This document shows, one piece after another, positions 29,143 through 39,100 of a DNA stretch of 64,000 nt. The first letter of the stretch is position 1, and each line of letters opens with the position of its first letter. A program made the position numbers and the translations under genes. Below the pieces are notes generated by a model. That model saw only the letters and a list, made by a program, of their open reading frames with translations. It ran no database searches and was not told where the DNA came from. This stretch comes from CAWHOW01 sp963831005. GTDB taxonomy: Bacteria; Bacteroidota; Bacteroidia; Bacteroidales; CG2-30-32-10. The stretch is from NCBI GenBank assembly GCA_963831005.1, contig CAWHOW010000017.1, positions 62,001 to 126,000 of the forward strand. Reading direction: 5' to 3'.

Positions 29143-30864
29143 TTATTCGGAAAATATTTTCGTTATTGATTCTTTTGCAGCATCAATATCTGCTGTCGGA
29201 ACATCAATAATAACTGGGTTATTCAGCTTCCATTTCTTTATTACCTCATCAAGTATCTCTTTTCTTACAACCCATATCATATTATATCTGGGAAGCTCAA
29301 CAAGCATATTTAAGCTTTCTGCCCAGCCTCCGCCTTCCAGCTCCCACGGGCCAATTTCATCAATGATCAATACAGCGGAATTATCTTCCTTGTATGATCG
29401 GAGAATTTCATTTCCCTTGTCTATTCCTTCCCTGCTGAAAAAATACTTCCTGAATTTTATAGATCCATCTGATTCTTTCTCGCTGATAAAATCCATTTTA
29501 TTATTGTCAGCCACATTTAACAAGTCGTATCCATTTTGTGTTTTCCCTTCAAACCTTGCCAGTGAAAGAAATCCTTTCGTTTCAATTCCTTTGGATCTAA
29601 TTGATGTAATAATTTCTTTCAGAAAAGATGTTTTACCTGAGCCTATCTCTCCAGTGATAATAATTATATTCTGGCTTTTAGCAGTCTTTTCCTGGAAATG
29701 ACTTAGCAATCCTTCCGCATGATTAATTAAGAAAGCAGTAGAGCGCATGGGATACCTGATAAAATCCTTAGGCTTATTCAAGGCTTTCATAATGGACGGA
29801 AGAGCTTCAAAACTTAATTCAAGCGACATATAAAGCGAATCATAGCTTTTTCCACTAAAAGCATTTTTAATTTTCGGATTCCTGAATTCAACGCTTAATG
29901 CTGCCAGTCCTATTATCATAAATACTGCACGAAGATTCATCTGCAAGCCTGCCATTAAACCTTCGTAACTAAATATATTCCCACCGGCTTGCATGCCTTT
30001 TATGAATAAAGCAGCCAGTATAGTGAGGGCGAAAAGCTGAAACCAAAGCATGGGCTTTTTTAAACGCCGCATGGATGTGCTATACTTTGCAATGCAGAAG
30101 GCTATATAAACTGCAAAATATATAAGCGCATAATAAATGGGGAGGAAATTTATGATAACAATACCCGCAATTATCAGGACAGGATGTAGGAACAATAACA
30201 ATAATGAAAATGACTGGCTCTCGTCAACCTTAAACATTTCTTTCTTTTCGGAAGCGGAAATGTTGAGAGTAAGATTCTCCATCTTTAATGACTGTTGCCC
30301 GGTGAAGAAACCTATTATAGCTGCTGCAGCACCAAACAATATATAAAGGAGTATCAGTAACCATATCACCTGCGTTGCGCTGAGGTTATCGATCATTACT
30401 TGTTTAGCAGCAAAGGCATACATATTGACATAAATCTTAACAATACTGAAACCATAAGTGATTATCCAGTTAAGCAGTTTATACAGCAGAGCGGTCGATA
30501 CAGCAAGCCCGCCTCCAAGCATATATCCTATCAGGTTTTTGCCAAGAACAAAAATTGAAAGTTCAACCAAAAGAGCTTCAAGAAAAATGCATATCATAGG
30601 CCCGAAAATTACAGCGCTGGGTGAAATGGATTTCATCAGTGCACAAATCAGCCCTGCTCGCCATATAATGCCATTCTCTTTCCAAAGCCTGTTTGAAGCA
30701 ACAAGCAATATGACACCAATGGAAGACAAAATAATACCGGCAAAAGGAAGCCCTATATTATGCAGGAAGCTTCCGAGTATGACCTCCACAGAGCCCCACA
30801 AACTGCCTATAGCAGCAGCTTTCATCCATTTCTGGCTTAGAACAGCATTTGGTTTTGTATTCAA
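29143..30864 (-). CDS. Membrane (ECF S/T-like) and THEP1 NTPase fusion protein
   Basis: This 573-aa protein has three parts. Residues ~10-195 form about five to six helices with an S-component-like look (GSLWGSVEVILGSFLHNI start). Residues ~215-360 are helical and end in a segment (GLMAGLQMNLRAVFMIIGLA ... LELSFEALPSIMKAL) resembling EcfT/CbiQ T-components. Residues ~395-573 are a THEP1-type NTPase (NTPase_1) with Walker A GEIGSGKTSF and Walker B VLIIDEIGPWEL. The NTPase call is firm; the ECF-type reading of the membrane parts is inference. It sits 43 bp after a TonB receptor gene on the same strand and is probably part of one uptake operon. Confidence 0.7.
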   Translation of the reverse strand: MNTKPNAVLSQKWMKAAAIGSLWGSVEVILGSFLHNIGLPFAGIILSSIGVILLVASNRLWKENGIIWRAGLICALMKSISPSAVIFGPMICIFLEALLVELSIFVLGKNLIGYMLGGGLAVSTALLYKLLNWIITYGFSIVKIYVNMYAFAAKQVMIDNLSATQVIWLLILLYILFGAAAAIIGFFTGQQSLKMENLTLNISASEKKEMFKVDESQSFSLLLLFLHPVLIIAGIVIINFLPIYYALIYFAVYIAFCIAKYSTSMRRLKKPMLWFQLFALTILAALFIKGMQAGGNIFSYEGLMAGLQMNLRAVFMIIGLAALSVEFRNPKIKNAFSGKSYDSLYMSLELSFEALPSIMKALNKPKDFIRYPMRSTAFLINHAEGLLSHFQEKTAKSQNIIIITGEIGSGKTSFLKEIITSIRSKGIETKGFLSLARFEGKTQNGYDLLNVADNNKMDFISEKESDGSIKFRKYFFSREGIDKGNEILRSYKEDNSAVLIIDEIGPWELEGGGWAESLNMLVELPRYNMIWVVRKEILDEVIKKWKLNNPVIIDVPTADIDAAKESITKIFSE

Positions 30865-30906
30865 TTAATGCGTTTTAGATTTATACCTTCATAACATATC
30901 ATAAAA

Positions 30907-33081
30907 TCAGAATACTATTTTAATACTTCCAAAATATTCTCTTCCGGGAGCAGCCTGATACAAGTTCCATTGCGGATAAAAATCGGGTTAAGTATAACCG
31001 AAATAAAATGTATTGAAAATATTCTTCACCCTGAAGCTTATTTCCCCTTTGCACTTAGCAAGCTTGCAGTTGTATTTTAATTCGGCTCCATAAATATTAT
31101 ATCCCTTTACCCAGGAATTATAAGTAATAGCAGGCTGATAATAGGTTGCTCCCAGGGTGTATGTATCATAGGTAGCAGGATCGGGGTTAATGTACCATTT
31201 GGATTGCCATTCAGCGCTGGCAACAAAAGTAAAATGTTTTGCGAATTTGAGGGAAACCTCTGCATCAAGCATGTTTTGCGGACATTCAGGTATCCAATGA
31301 TCTTTAACACTATCAGGAGAAACATACTGGAAATGGGAATATGTATATGCGATCTGAAACTTAAGTGGGTCAACAGGAGAATAAGCAATCGAAGCTTCCA
31401 CTCCCAGCCTGTTACTTTTTCCAATATTAGAAAAGAAATCAGAAGTATTACCCGCCCATGCTAATAAGTAACGGTAGAATTCATTATCTGAGATTAATCT
31501 GAAAGCATCTATATCATAATAAACATTATTCCCTATATCGCCTCTTATTCCCAGTTCTTCACCCTGAGATGTGGAAGGTTTAATTGTTGAATTGAACCCA
31601 CCCCAATGTTCGGGATTATTATACAACTCATCACCAGCAGGTGATAAAAAGCCCGTTCCCCAATTTGCATAGATGTTGAAACCATTACTTAAATCATAGG
31701 CAAGACCAATGCCGTATGTTGGTTTAGTAAAAGTTTTCTGACCTGAGAGTGATGAGTCGGGCGACTGATAATGCATATTATCTGTGAGCTGGTTATAAAC
31801 ATTGTCATAGCGAACATTAAATGTTGCATAAAGCTTTTTGCAGATATCGAGTTTATCAATAAAGAATAAACCCATACTTCTCTGATGTATCAGCTGGTTC
31901 ACTAATAAAGTATTGGTGCCGATAATGGTCTGATCGTAATTACTGTAGCTCTTATTAGTGTCGGTCTGATCATAAGGAGGAACATCAAACTCATGCTGAA
32001 TAATGGTTTGCGATTGCATGTCGGTGCCAATACTTACATGGTTGATAAGATTTTCCTTGCCAAAGTTAAGATCATACTGAGCAGAGAAACCTGGATTGAC
32101 AGAAGGTTCATAGTTAACTCCTCCATCGTTTTGCTCAATATAATTTGCTAACTTAAAAAAACCTTTAAGCTGAATATCCTGTTTATTATTGATGTCGAAT
32201 TTCCCTGTAACAGCAGCTGTGAGCCTTTGTGTTCTCTGAAATTCGTTATACGGCAAAGCATCAATATTCGGAGCCTGCGGGCCAAGTGTGGCAAGGCGGT
32301 AAAGATTAACCCCTTCGGCATTCTGATTGAAATAATCAGTATATGTAATAAACTGGGTTATCTTCACTTTATTTGTAGGAGTCCAGTTGATCTTTTCATT
32401 CACATTATTGCCGAAAAAATCCTGGTGCTGCCGATAGCCATCACCCTGGCTACGTGTAAACGAAAGCCTGTAATTCACATTACCCTCTGTACCGTCAACC
32501 TGTTCAAGCGCTTTCAGAAAACCGTATGAACCGGCAGTGGCATAAAACATTTCTTCTACAGGCTTTGAACCGCCATCCTGTGTAATAATATTCACCACGC
32601 CTCCGTTGCCGCTGCCACCGTACATAGCAGAAGCAACCCCTTTAACTATTTCAATATCTTTCACCGTTTCCCAATCAATGTCATACAGGTCGTGAGCATT
32701 ACCACCCGGATCATTCACAGGTATTCCGTCAATCAGCACCTGTATTCCTCTTATACCGCTTTCCTGCATCAGGTCTTCGCCGCGTATATAAAAATGAACC
32801 CTTTCGCCACAGGAACCATTATCCACTTTCACGCCGGGCACAAGCTTCATCACTTCGTCGACAGACAGGGTTTTTGACATGGCGTTTATATCATCAGCCG
32901 TGATAATTGATATTGCAGCAGGCATCTCAATAAGAGGGATATCTATTCTCGGGGCAGATATGATAACTTCTTTCAGGTTCAACACTTTTGAAGTATCAGG
33001 AATTTGTTTAAGGCTGTCGTTGTTTAATGCGAAGACACAGCCTGAGTACAAAACAAATAATATTAGTACCGGTTTTCTCAT
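30907..33081 (-). CDS. TonB-dependent outer-membrane receptor with in-frame stop near the end
   Basis: The start is set at the ATG at 33081, followed by the signal peptide MRKPVLILFVLYSGCVFA. The plug domain holds EVIISAPRIDIPLIEMPAA, MKLVPGVKVDNG, DGIPVNDPGGNAHDLYDID and IEIVKGVASAMYGGSGNGGVVN. A ~500-aa beta-barrel follows. An in-frame TAA at 30988-30990 ends the open frame, yet the same frame continues for 26 codons (PDFYPQWNLYQAAPGREYFG...) to a terminal phenylalanine and TGA at 30907-30909, the expected last strand. Read-through or a base error is implied. Full length would be ~724 aa. The partner genes suggest uptake of a metal chelate or cofactor. Confidence 0.88.
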
Positions 33082-33165
33082 ATTGTATCTTTTTGAAAGA
33101 ATATCAAAAATATATTTTTTTCTTCTTTTATATAACCTCCTTACCATGCTGTTTAATTCATCATT

Positions 33166-33972
33166 TTATTCATTCACTATACATATCTTCTTCGCACAAT
33201 ATTCAAACAAATGGTAACCTGTTGCGCCTTCAGCAATAAGCCCGAACATTTGTTCAGCGTCAAGTATCTTTATTGAGCCTATAATATTTACTTTATGTTT
33301 GAATAAGATATCCGGAACAAGGCTGCTACTGGGGCCTACAAGGATAGTTTGCGCATGTGGCGGAACACAAGCCAGAAGACTATCGAGGGTGTTGTTTGAC
33401 AGTGTTGAGCCTGTTATCACAATAATATCCGATTTGGCAAATGTGTGTGCATAATCGGCTGCAGGCACATAAAATTGTTTTTGTTCTTCATCAAATGCAT
33501 TCTCATTCAGTTCGAGAACAAACAATCTGTTCTTCGTGGCTGCTATCTTATCCATGTAGGACTGAAATGCACCAACGATACATATTGTTTTTTCCTTACT
33601 TAAGTCAACAAGGTCTATCGGGTCCTTATCAGCTATAACTTTGTATTTAGGATGTGCTATCATTTCCGAAGAAATAGCATTCAGTACGGCAAGTTTCACA
33701 TTATCCAGAATATCTGATTTACCATCCTGTTCAAAAAGGTCGGTTATCTTTTGCCCATGTATCTTACCGGGTGTGAAAGCGCCGAAATTCCTTTTATGCT
33801 TAGCCGAGCTGCTGCAATTGCCTTTCACCTCTGTTTTTGCAACACCCGCAAAACCGCTTGATAATTTTACGGCGGTGAAATGAACGCCAATCATAACCCT
33901 TTCAAGAGTTGTATTGCTGAACATATCGGCGTTTGCTGACTTTATAAAATTATATGTTTCGTTAAGGATCAT
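33166..33972 (-). CDS. DUF4213/DUF364 protein (putative heavy-metal chelation)
   Basis: The start is placed at the ATG at 33972 (MILNETYNFIK), giving 268 aa; the longer frame upstream has no likely start. The N-terminal part (RVMIGVHFTAVKLSSGFAGVAKT) matches the DUF4213 enolase-like domain. The C-terminal part from IVGAFQSYMDKI to ATGYHLFEYCAKKI is a Rossmann-like DUF364 domain, described as a putative heavy-metal chelation domain and often found near metal uptake genes. It lies 85 bp upstream of the TonB receptor and leads the cluster. The chelated ligand is unknown. Confidence 0.8.
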   Translation of the reverse strand: MILNETYNFIKSANADMFSNTTLERVMIGVHFTAVKLSSGFAGVAKTEVKGNCSSSAKHKRNFGAFTPGKIHGQKITDLFEQDGKSDILDNVKLAVLNAISSEMIAHPKYKVIADKDPIDLVDLSKEKTICIVGAFQSYMDKIAATKNRLFVLELNENAFDEEQKQFYVPAADYAHTFAKSDIIVITGSTLSNNTLDSLLACVPPHAQTILVGPSSSLVPDILFKHKVNIIGSIKILDAEQMFGLIAEGATGYHLFEYCAKKICIVNE

Positions 33973-34200
33973 TATGGTATAAAAATTATGCAGGTAATTG
34001 ACAGTGGATAAAATTAATAATAATCGCCTTATTCGCATTCAGTACACAAATAATATTATTGAATTATGATTTTTTTGTCTTTTTTTCTATTTTTCAAACG
34101 TTGTATTACCAGTACAGCGGTAGCTGTAATAAATTAATTTAGGAATAACGTATTGAATTTTAAATAAATGTAAAACAAAACCACTTTTGCCTATATAACA

Positions 34201-34213
34201 CAGACACCCCCTT
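34201..34213 (+). promoter_or_regulatory. C-tract motif CAGACACCCCC upstream of the CsoR-like gene
   Basis: CAGACACCCCCTT is found 54 bp before the start of the CsoR-like gene and again downstream of it. C/G-tracts flanked by AT-rich sequence are characteristic of CsoR/RcnR-type operators. The assignment is inference. Confidence 0.35.
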
Positions 34214-34266
34214 CGACGAATTTTTTAAGTTAAAATTGACACTTTATGTCGCGATTTTAATATAAT

Positions 34267-34608
34267 ATGAATCCGCTGATTCGCTTGCACAACGTGCAAG
34301 GACAGCTAAGAGGCATTGAAAAAATGATACTCTCCCATCGTCCTCCGGGCGATGTCAAAATTCAATTTTCTGCTGCCGAACATTCCCTCTACGAACTTTA
34401 TTACACAAAATTTTTTGAAGCAGTTCAAAAAAATGTTGCGGCACATCTTTCTCAACTTTTAGACAAATACGCCGACTGTCCACGATTGCTTGAAACCCTT
34501 GATACTGTTATAAAAAACTTCCACACCTACAATATCAAACAGTTGCTTTCCGTCCATAAATTGCTTTGCGATATGGACGATTTTGAAGATAAAAACAAGC
34601 CTGAATAA
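34267..34608 (+). CDS. CsoR/RcnR-like (DUF156) protein, metal Cys not conserved
   Basis: This 113-aa mostly helical protein begins LIRLHNVQGQLRGIEKMILSHR, matching helix 1 of the CsoR/RcnR/FrmR family (RLxRIxGQVRGIxxMI). The family's first ligand cysteine would lie just after this, but the sequence reads PPGDVK, so classical metal sensing looks unlikely. The next helix (FSAAEHSLYELYYTKFF) and a following helix with HLSQLL fit the fold. The C-terminal 40 residues extend beyond normal CsoR length. Similar C-tract sequences lie on both sides of the gene. The family call is tentative. Confidence 0.45.
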   Translation: MNPLIRLHNVQGQLRGIEKMILSHRPPGDVKIQFSAAEHSLYELYYTKFFEAVQKNVAAHLSQLLDKYADCPRLLETLDTVIKNFHTYNIKQLLSVHKLLCDMDDFEDKNKPE

Positions 34609-34633
34609 AAAAATATTTTCATCGATCTATTGA

Positions 34634-34649
34634 CAGACACCCCCCCTCC
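34634..34649 (+). promoter_or_regulatory. Second C-tract motif CAGACACCCCCCC
   Basis: This copy lies 25 bp after the CsoR-like stop and 60 bp before the next gene at 34709, in a position to control that gene. It shares CAGACACCCCC with the copy at 34201. Confidence 0.35.
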
Positions 34650-34708
34650 GGTGCGAACTTTGTTTCGCAATTAATTCACTAATTTATTTAACTAAAAAAA
34701 TTAAAACT

Positions 34709-35544
34709 ATGAAAACAAAAATTGAAAAATCAGAACATTTGACTTACGGTGAAAGATGCTTAGTAATGTTTTACCTGCTGTCGATAATGAGGAATCCCTC
34801 AAAAATTAACCTTAAGCTTCTTAAGGTGACTGATCCAACGGATTTTGTAATTAAGGAATGTTTAGGACTTAAAACTACCGGGGTGGCAGCTATGGCAGGA
34901 TGCACTACTACCGATACCATGGTGCATACTGCGGCGAACACGCTGCAACCATGGAAAACGGAACGCTGCTTAAGCCCCAGCTCTATACCAGCAACCAGGT
35001 ACTGGGGCAGAAAAAAACTACGGTTGACTTGTATAACAAGGTAATTAGTTTTATGAAAGGCGCCTGCAACGATGCCTCTATGGCTGCCGGCGATATTACA
35101 GCAGGTATTGCGCTTGCCAATACCTGCGGAGGCAGCCTGACCAAAAAAGCAGGAGGCAAACAACCCGATTTTGGGATTATTGCCGTAGGATCCGGTTGGG
35201 TGCTTGTACATGCCAAAAAAACCAGAAAAGGGGTAGAAGGGCATATTTTCAGGGTGGCTATAGTTAGCGGCAAAGGAGTTATCCCTGCTAAAGGAAGTTA
35301 CACAGATTATGTTTCGCTCGAAGGTACTATCCAGCTTAGCGATCTTACGAGCGGAACCATACTGGCTATTAATCATACATGCATAGTGCCTGTCAGCCGT
35401 ACCAAAAATCCTTTCGTAATACCATCGGCAAAGACCAAAAAGACGGCAAAAACTACCATAACAGATAAACATCATCCTATATTCAGCATCACCTCTCCCG
35501 ACCCTTATATATGGGATGGCTGGATTTATATAGGCATTCAGTAG
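34709..35544 (+). CDS. Hypothetical beta-sandwich protein, frameshifted, linked to a 21-bp array
   Basis: The product is ~278 aa when repaired. The first frame starts MKTKIEKSEHLTYGER and reaches VIKECLGLK. The second frame then gives NYRGGSYGRMHYYRYHGAYCG and runs to 35544, so the shift is near 34870 in an A-run. The C-terminal ~120 residues (GWVLVHAKKTRKGVEGH..., DLTSGTILAINHTCIVPVSRT) have an Ig/FN3-like strand pattern. There is no signal peptide. The architecture (start KxEH, helical front, sandwich at the back, then terminator and 21-bp array) resembles the gene at 7529, although clear sequence identity is low. Function unknown. Confidence 0.65.
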
Positions 35545-35592
35545 AAAATTAGCAGACATCCAGTACGTTTTGCCTGTTATACAGGTAAATTG

Positions 35593-35634
35593 AGAGTGCT
35601 TCGGGGCAAATAGCTCCGGGCACTCTTTGCTTTT
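35593..35634 (+). terminator. Rho-independent terminator
   Basis: AGAGTGC..CGGGGC pairs with GCTCCGGGCACTCT, followed by TTTGCTTTT. It lies ~50 bp after the hypothetical gene and just ahead of the repeat array. Confidence 0.75.
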
Positions 35635-35657
35635 CGGGTATTTTATTTGAAATTAGC

Positions 35658-36010
35658 GAGATGTGTTGTAACACAAGAGAGATGTGTTGTAACACAAGAG
35701 AGATGCGTTATAACACAAGAGAGATGTGTTGTAACACAAGAGAGATGTGTTGTAACACAAGAGAGATGTGTTGTAACACAAGAGAGATGTGTTGTAACAC
35801 AAGAGAGATGCGTTATAACACAAGAGAGATGTGTTGTAACACAAGAGAGATGCGTTATAACACAAGAGAGATGTGTTGTAACACAAGAGAGATGTGTTGT
35901 AACACAAGAGAGATGTGTTGTAACACAAGAGAGATGTGTTGTAACACAAGAGAGATGTGTTATAAGAGTTTGTGCAAGTCTTACAAGAGTTTGTGCAATG
36001 ATACTTGGAA
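35658..36010. repeat. Tandem 21-bp-period repeat array 2 (14 units plus decayed units)
   Basis: Fourteen units of the form GAGAGATGTGTTGTAACACAA occur without interruption, then a variant unit and two further decayed units (AGAGTTTGTGCAAGTC...) that keep the 21-bp spacing. Two unit types alternate irregularly: ATGTGTTGTAAC (type A) and ATGCGTTATAAC (type B), in the order AABAAAABABAAAA. The core TGTGTTRTAACACA is nearly a perfect palindrome. Frames through the array (VTQERCV, TREMCCN) are open on both strands only because the unit has no stop, so I do not call a gene. The stretch 36011-36105 holds nothing recognised. Confidence 0.9.
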
Positions 36011-36105
36011 ATTACACCGAAAGCGGATGGAAAAGTAAAAATTATAACATGTGTTTTTGATTACATATCCATGTTTTTTCTACTTTTAAACAAAATTTGT
36101 AAAAA

Positions 36106-39100
36106 GTGACCATACAGGAATACATAGATAAAGTAAATATCCACTTTAAAACAGGGATTTCTACCGAACATACCTATCGCGGCGACCTTCAAAACCTTAT
36201 TGAAAGCATCGCCCCCGATGTGTTGATTACTAACGAACCTTCGCATATTGAATGCGGCGCCCCCGATTATATCATTACAAAAAAGAATATTCCTGTAGGC
36301 TATATTGAAGCAAAAGATATTGGAGCCGACCTGAACAGCAAATCGCATAAAGAGCAATTCGACCGTTATAAAAATTCGCTTTCAAACCTTATCATTACCG
36401 ATTACCTGCAATTCCGCTTGTTTATTGATGGCGAGCCTGTAACTTCTGTTACTATAGCCTCTATTGAAAAGAATAAAATTGTTCCCATCCCTGCTAACTA
36501 CGAAGCTTTCACTTTATTCATAAAGAACTTTTGTACGTATGTAGGTCAAACAATAAAGTCAGCATCCAAGCTGTCGAAAATGATGGCAGGCAAAGCAAGG
36601 CTGCTGGCTGATATTATTGAGAACGCCCTTCATGCCGATGAAAAACTGGCTGACGATATTGCCCACGAAAGCGCCAATAATTCACTGCGCGACCAGTTGA
36701 ATTCGTTCAAGCAGATACTTATTCACGATATAACGCCCAAGGATTTTGCCGACATATACGCCCAAACCATTGCCTATGGTATGTTTGCAGCAAGGCTTCA
36801 CGATACCAAGCTCGATAGTTTTACCCGTCAGGAAGCTGCCGAACTGATTCCCAAAACTAATCCTTTCCTTAGGAAACTATTTCAGTATGTGGCAGGTTAC
36901 GACCTTGACGACCGCATTAAATGGATAGTGGATGCGCTGGCTGATATTTTCAGGGCTACCGATGTGGCAGCTATAATGAACAATTTTGGTAAGCCTACGC
37001 AGCAGAACGACCCTGTTATACATTTTTACGAAACCTTTCTTTCGGAATACGACCCCAAACTTCGCAAAAGTCGCGGTGTTTGGTACACTCCCGAACCTGT
37101 AGTGAATTTTATAGTGCGCGCAGTTGACGATATTTTAAAAACAGAGTTTGGCTTGGAGCAGGGATTATCCGATACTACCAAAATAAGGATAAAGAAAAAA
37201 GTAGTTACCAAAGCCACTGCCGACCGTCGTTCAAATTTAAAAGAAGTTGAAATTGAACAGGAAGTGCATAAGGTGCAGATATTAGACCCTGCCTGCGGCA
37301 CAGGGACATTCCTTGCCGAAATAATTAAACATGTTTATAAGAATTTTGAAGGGCAGCATGGCATCTGGAGCATTTATGCCGAGGAGCATTTGATACCCCG
37401 CCTGTATGGCTTTGAAATATTAATGGCTTCCTATGCTATGGCGCATTTAAAGCTTGATTTGCTTTTTACCGATACAGGGTATCGCCCCTCCTCTGGAGGG
37501 GTTGGGGGAGGCCGTTTTAGGATTTACCTTACCAATTCCTTAGAAGAATACCATCCCGATACTGGCACTTTGTTTGCAAACTGGCTAAGCAGCGAAGCCA
37601 ACGAAGCCAACCACGTTAAGCGCGATACACCTGTGATGGTGGTTTTAGGAAACCCTCCTTATTCTGTAAGCAGTAACAATAAGAGTGAATGGATAGAAAA
37701 ATTAACAGCAGATTATAAAAAAGATTTGCATGAACGAAATATACAGCCACTCTCTGATGATTATATTAAGTTTATTCGTTTCGGTGAATATTTTATTGAA
37801 AAGAATGGCGGGGGTATTTTAGCTTATATCTCTAATAATAGTTTTATAGATGGTGGTATTCATAGACAAATGCGTAAACATTTACTCGAGACATTTGACA
37901 AAATTTATATTTTGGATTTACATGGAAGTGCGAAGAAAAATGAAACATCTATAGATGGTAGTAAAGATGAAAATGTTTTTGATATACAACAAGGTGTAAG
38001 TATTAACTTGCTAATAAAAACGAATAAAAAGGAAAAAGGAAGATTAGCTGAAGTAAAACATTTTAATTCATTTGGATTAAGAGAAGAAAAGTATAAAGCT
38101 CTTTCTGAAAATAATTTAAGTAAAATTAATTGGAAGCAATTAGAATGTAAAGAACCTTACTTCTTCTTTGTTCCAAAAGATTTTCAATCTTCAGGTAGTT
38201 ATAATGCGGGTTTTGAAATTTCTAAATTATTTAACCAATTTGCTTGTGGAATAGTTACTGCTAGAGATAATTTATTAGTTAAATATTCTCAGAATGAAAT
38301 TGAAAAAGTAAAAAATGATTTTATAACTTTAGATGAAATTTCATTTCGAAATAAATATAATGAACATACTGATAGTAGAGATTGGACATATGCTAATGCG
38401 AAAAAAGAAATTGATAATTCTACAATTCAGCGAGTAGATTATCGTCCTTTTGACAACCGAATGATTCTATATTCTGCCAAATCAAAAGGTGTTTTATCTT
38501 ATCCAAGAAATGAAATTATGAAACATATGATTTCTAAGGATAATATTGGTCTCTTAATTTGTAAACAACAAAGCACTTTTGATTTTCAACATGTTTTTGT
38601 TACTAAATCAATTAGTGACAAATGCACAGTATCTCTACAAACAAAAGAAGCCTCTTATCATTTCCCACTTTATCTTTATCCCGAAACCACAGCCCAGCAA
38701 AGCACAGCGCAAACAGCAGAACCAAACCTTTTGACCCCTCTAAATCTCTCCAAAGGGGAGACTAAAAGAGGTAAAGTCCCCTCCTTTGGAGGGGATTTAG
38801 GGGAGGTCACGCCAAATCTTTTGACCCCTCTAAATCTCCCCAAAGGGGAGACTAAAAGAGGTAAAGTCCCCTCCTTTGGAGGGGATTTAGGGGAGGTACG
38901 GGAGGTCAGAACGCCAAACTTAAATTTAGAAATAGTAAAACAAATTGCGGAGAAACTTGGCTTAACATTTACACCGGAGCGTCATTGCGATACGCCAACA
39001 GGTGGAGAAGCAATCTCAAAAACAGACTGCTTCGTTCCTCGCAGTGACGATGGCACTTTTGCACCTATAGATATACTGGATTATATATATGCAGTATTGC

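Noticed and set aside
34771..35559. 262-codon minus-strand frame
   Set aside because: It is antisense to the hypothetical gene at 34709. The plus strand has the start context, terminator and protein-like composition.
35647..36060. Open frames of 98-137 codons through the 21-bp array on both strands
   Set aside because: They exist because a 21-bp unit without stops is repeated. There is no ribosome-binding site or start context, and a strong terminator precedes the array.
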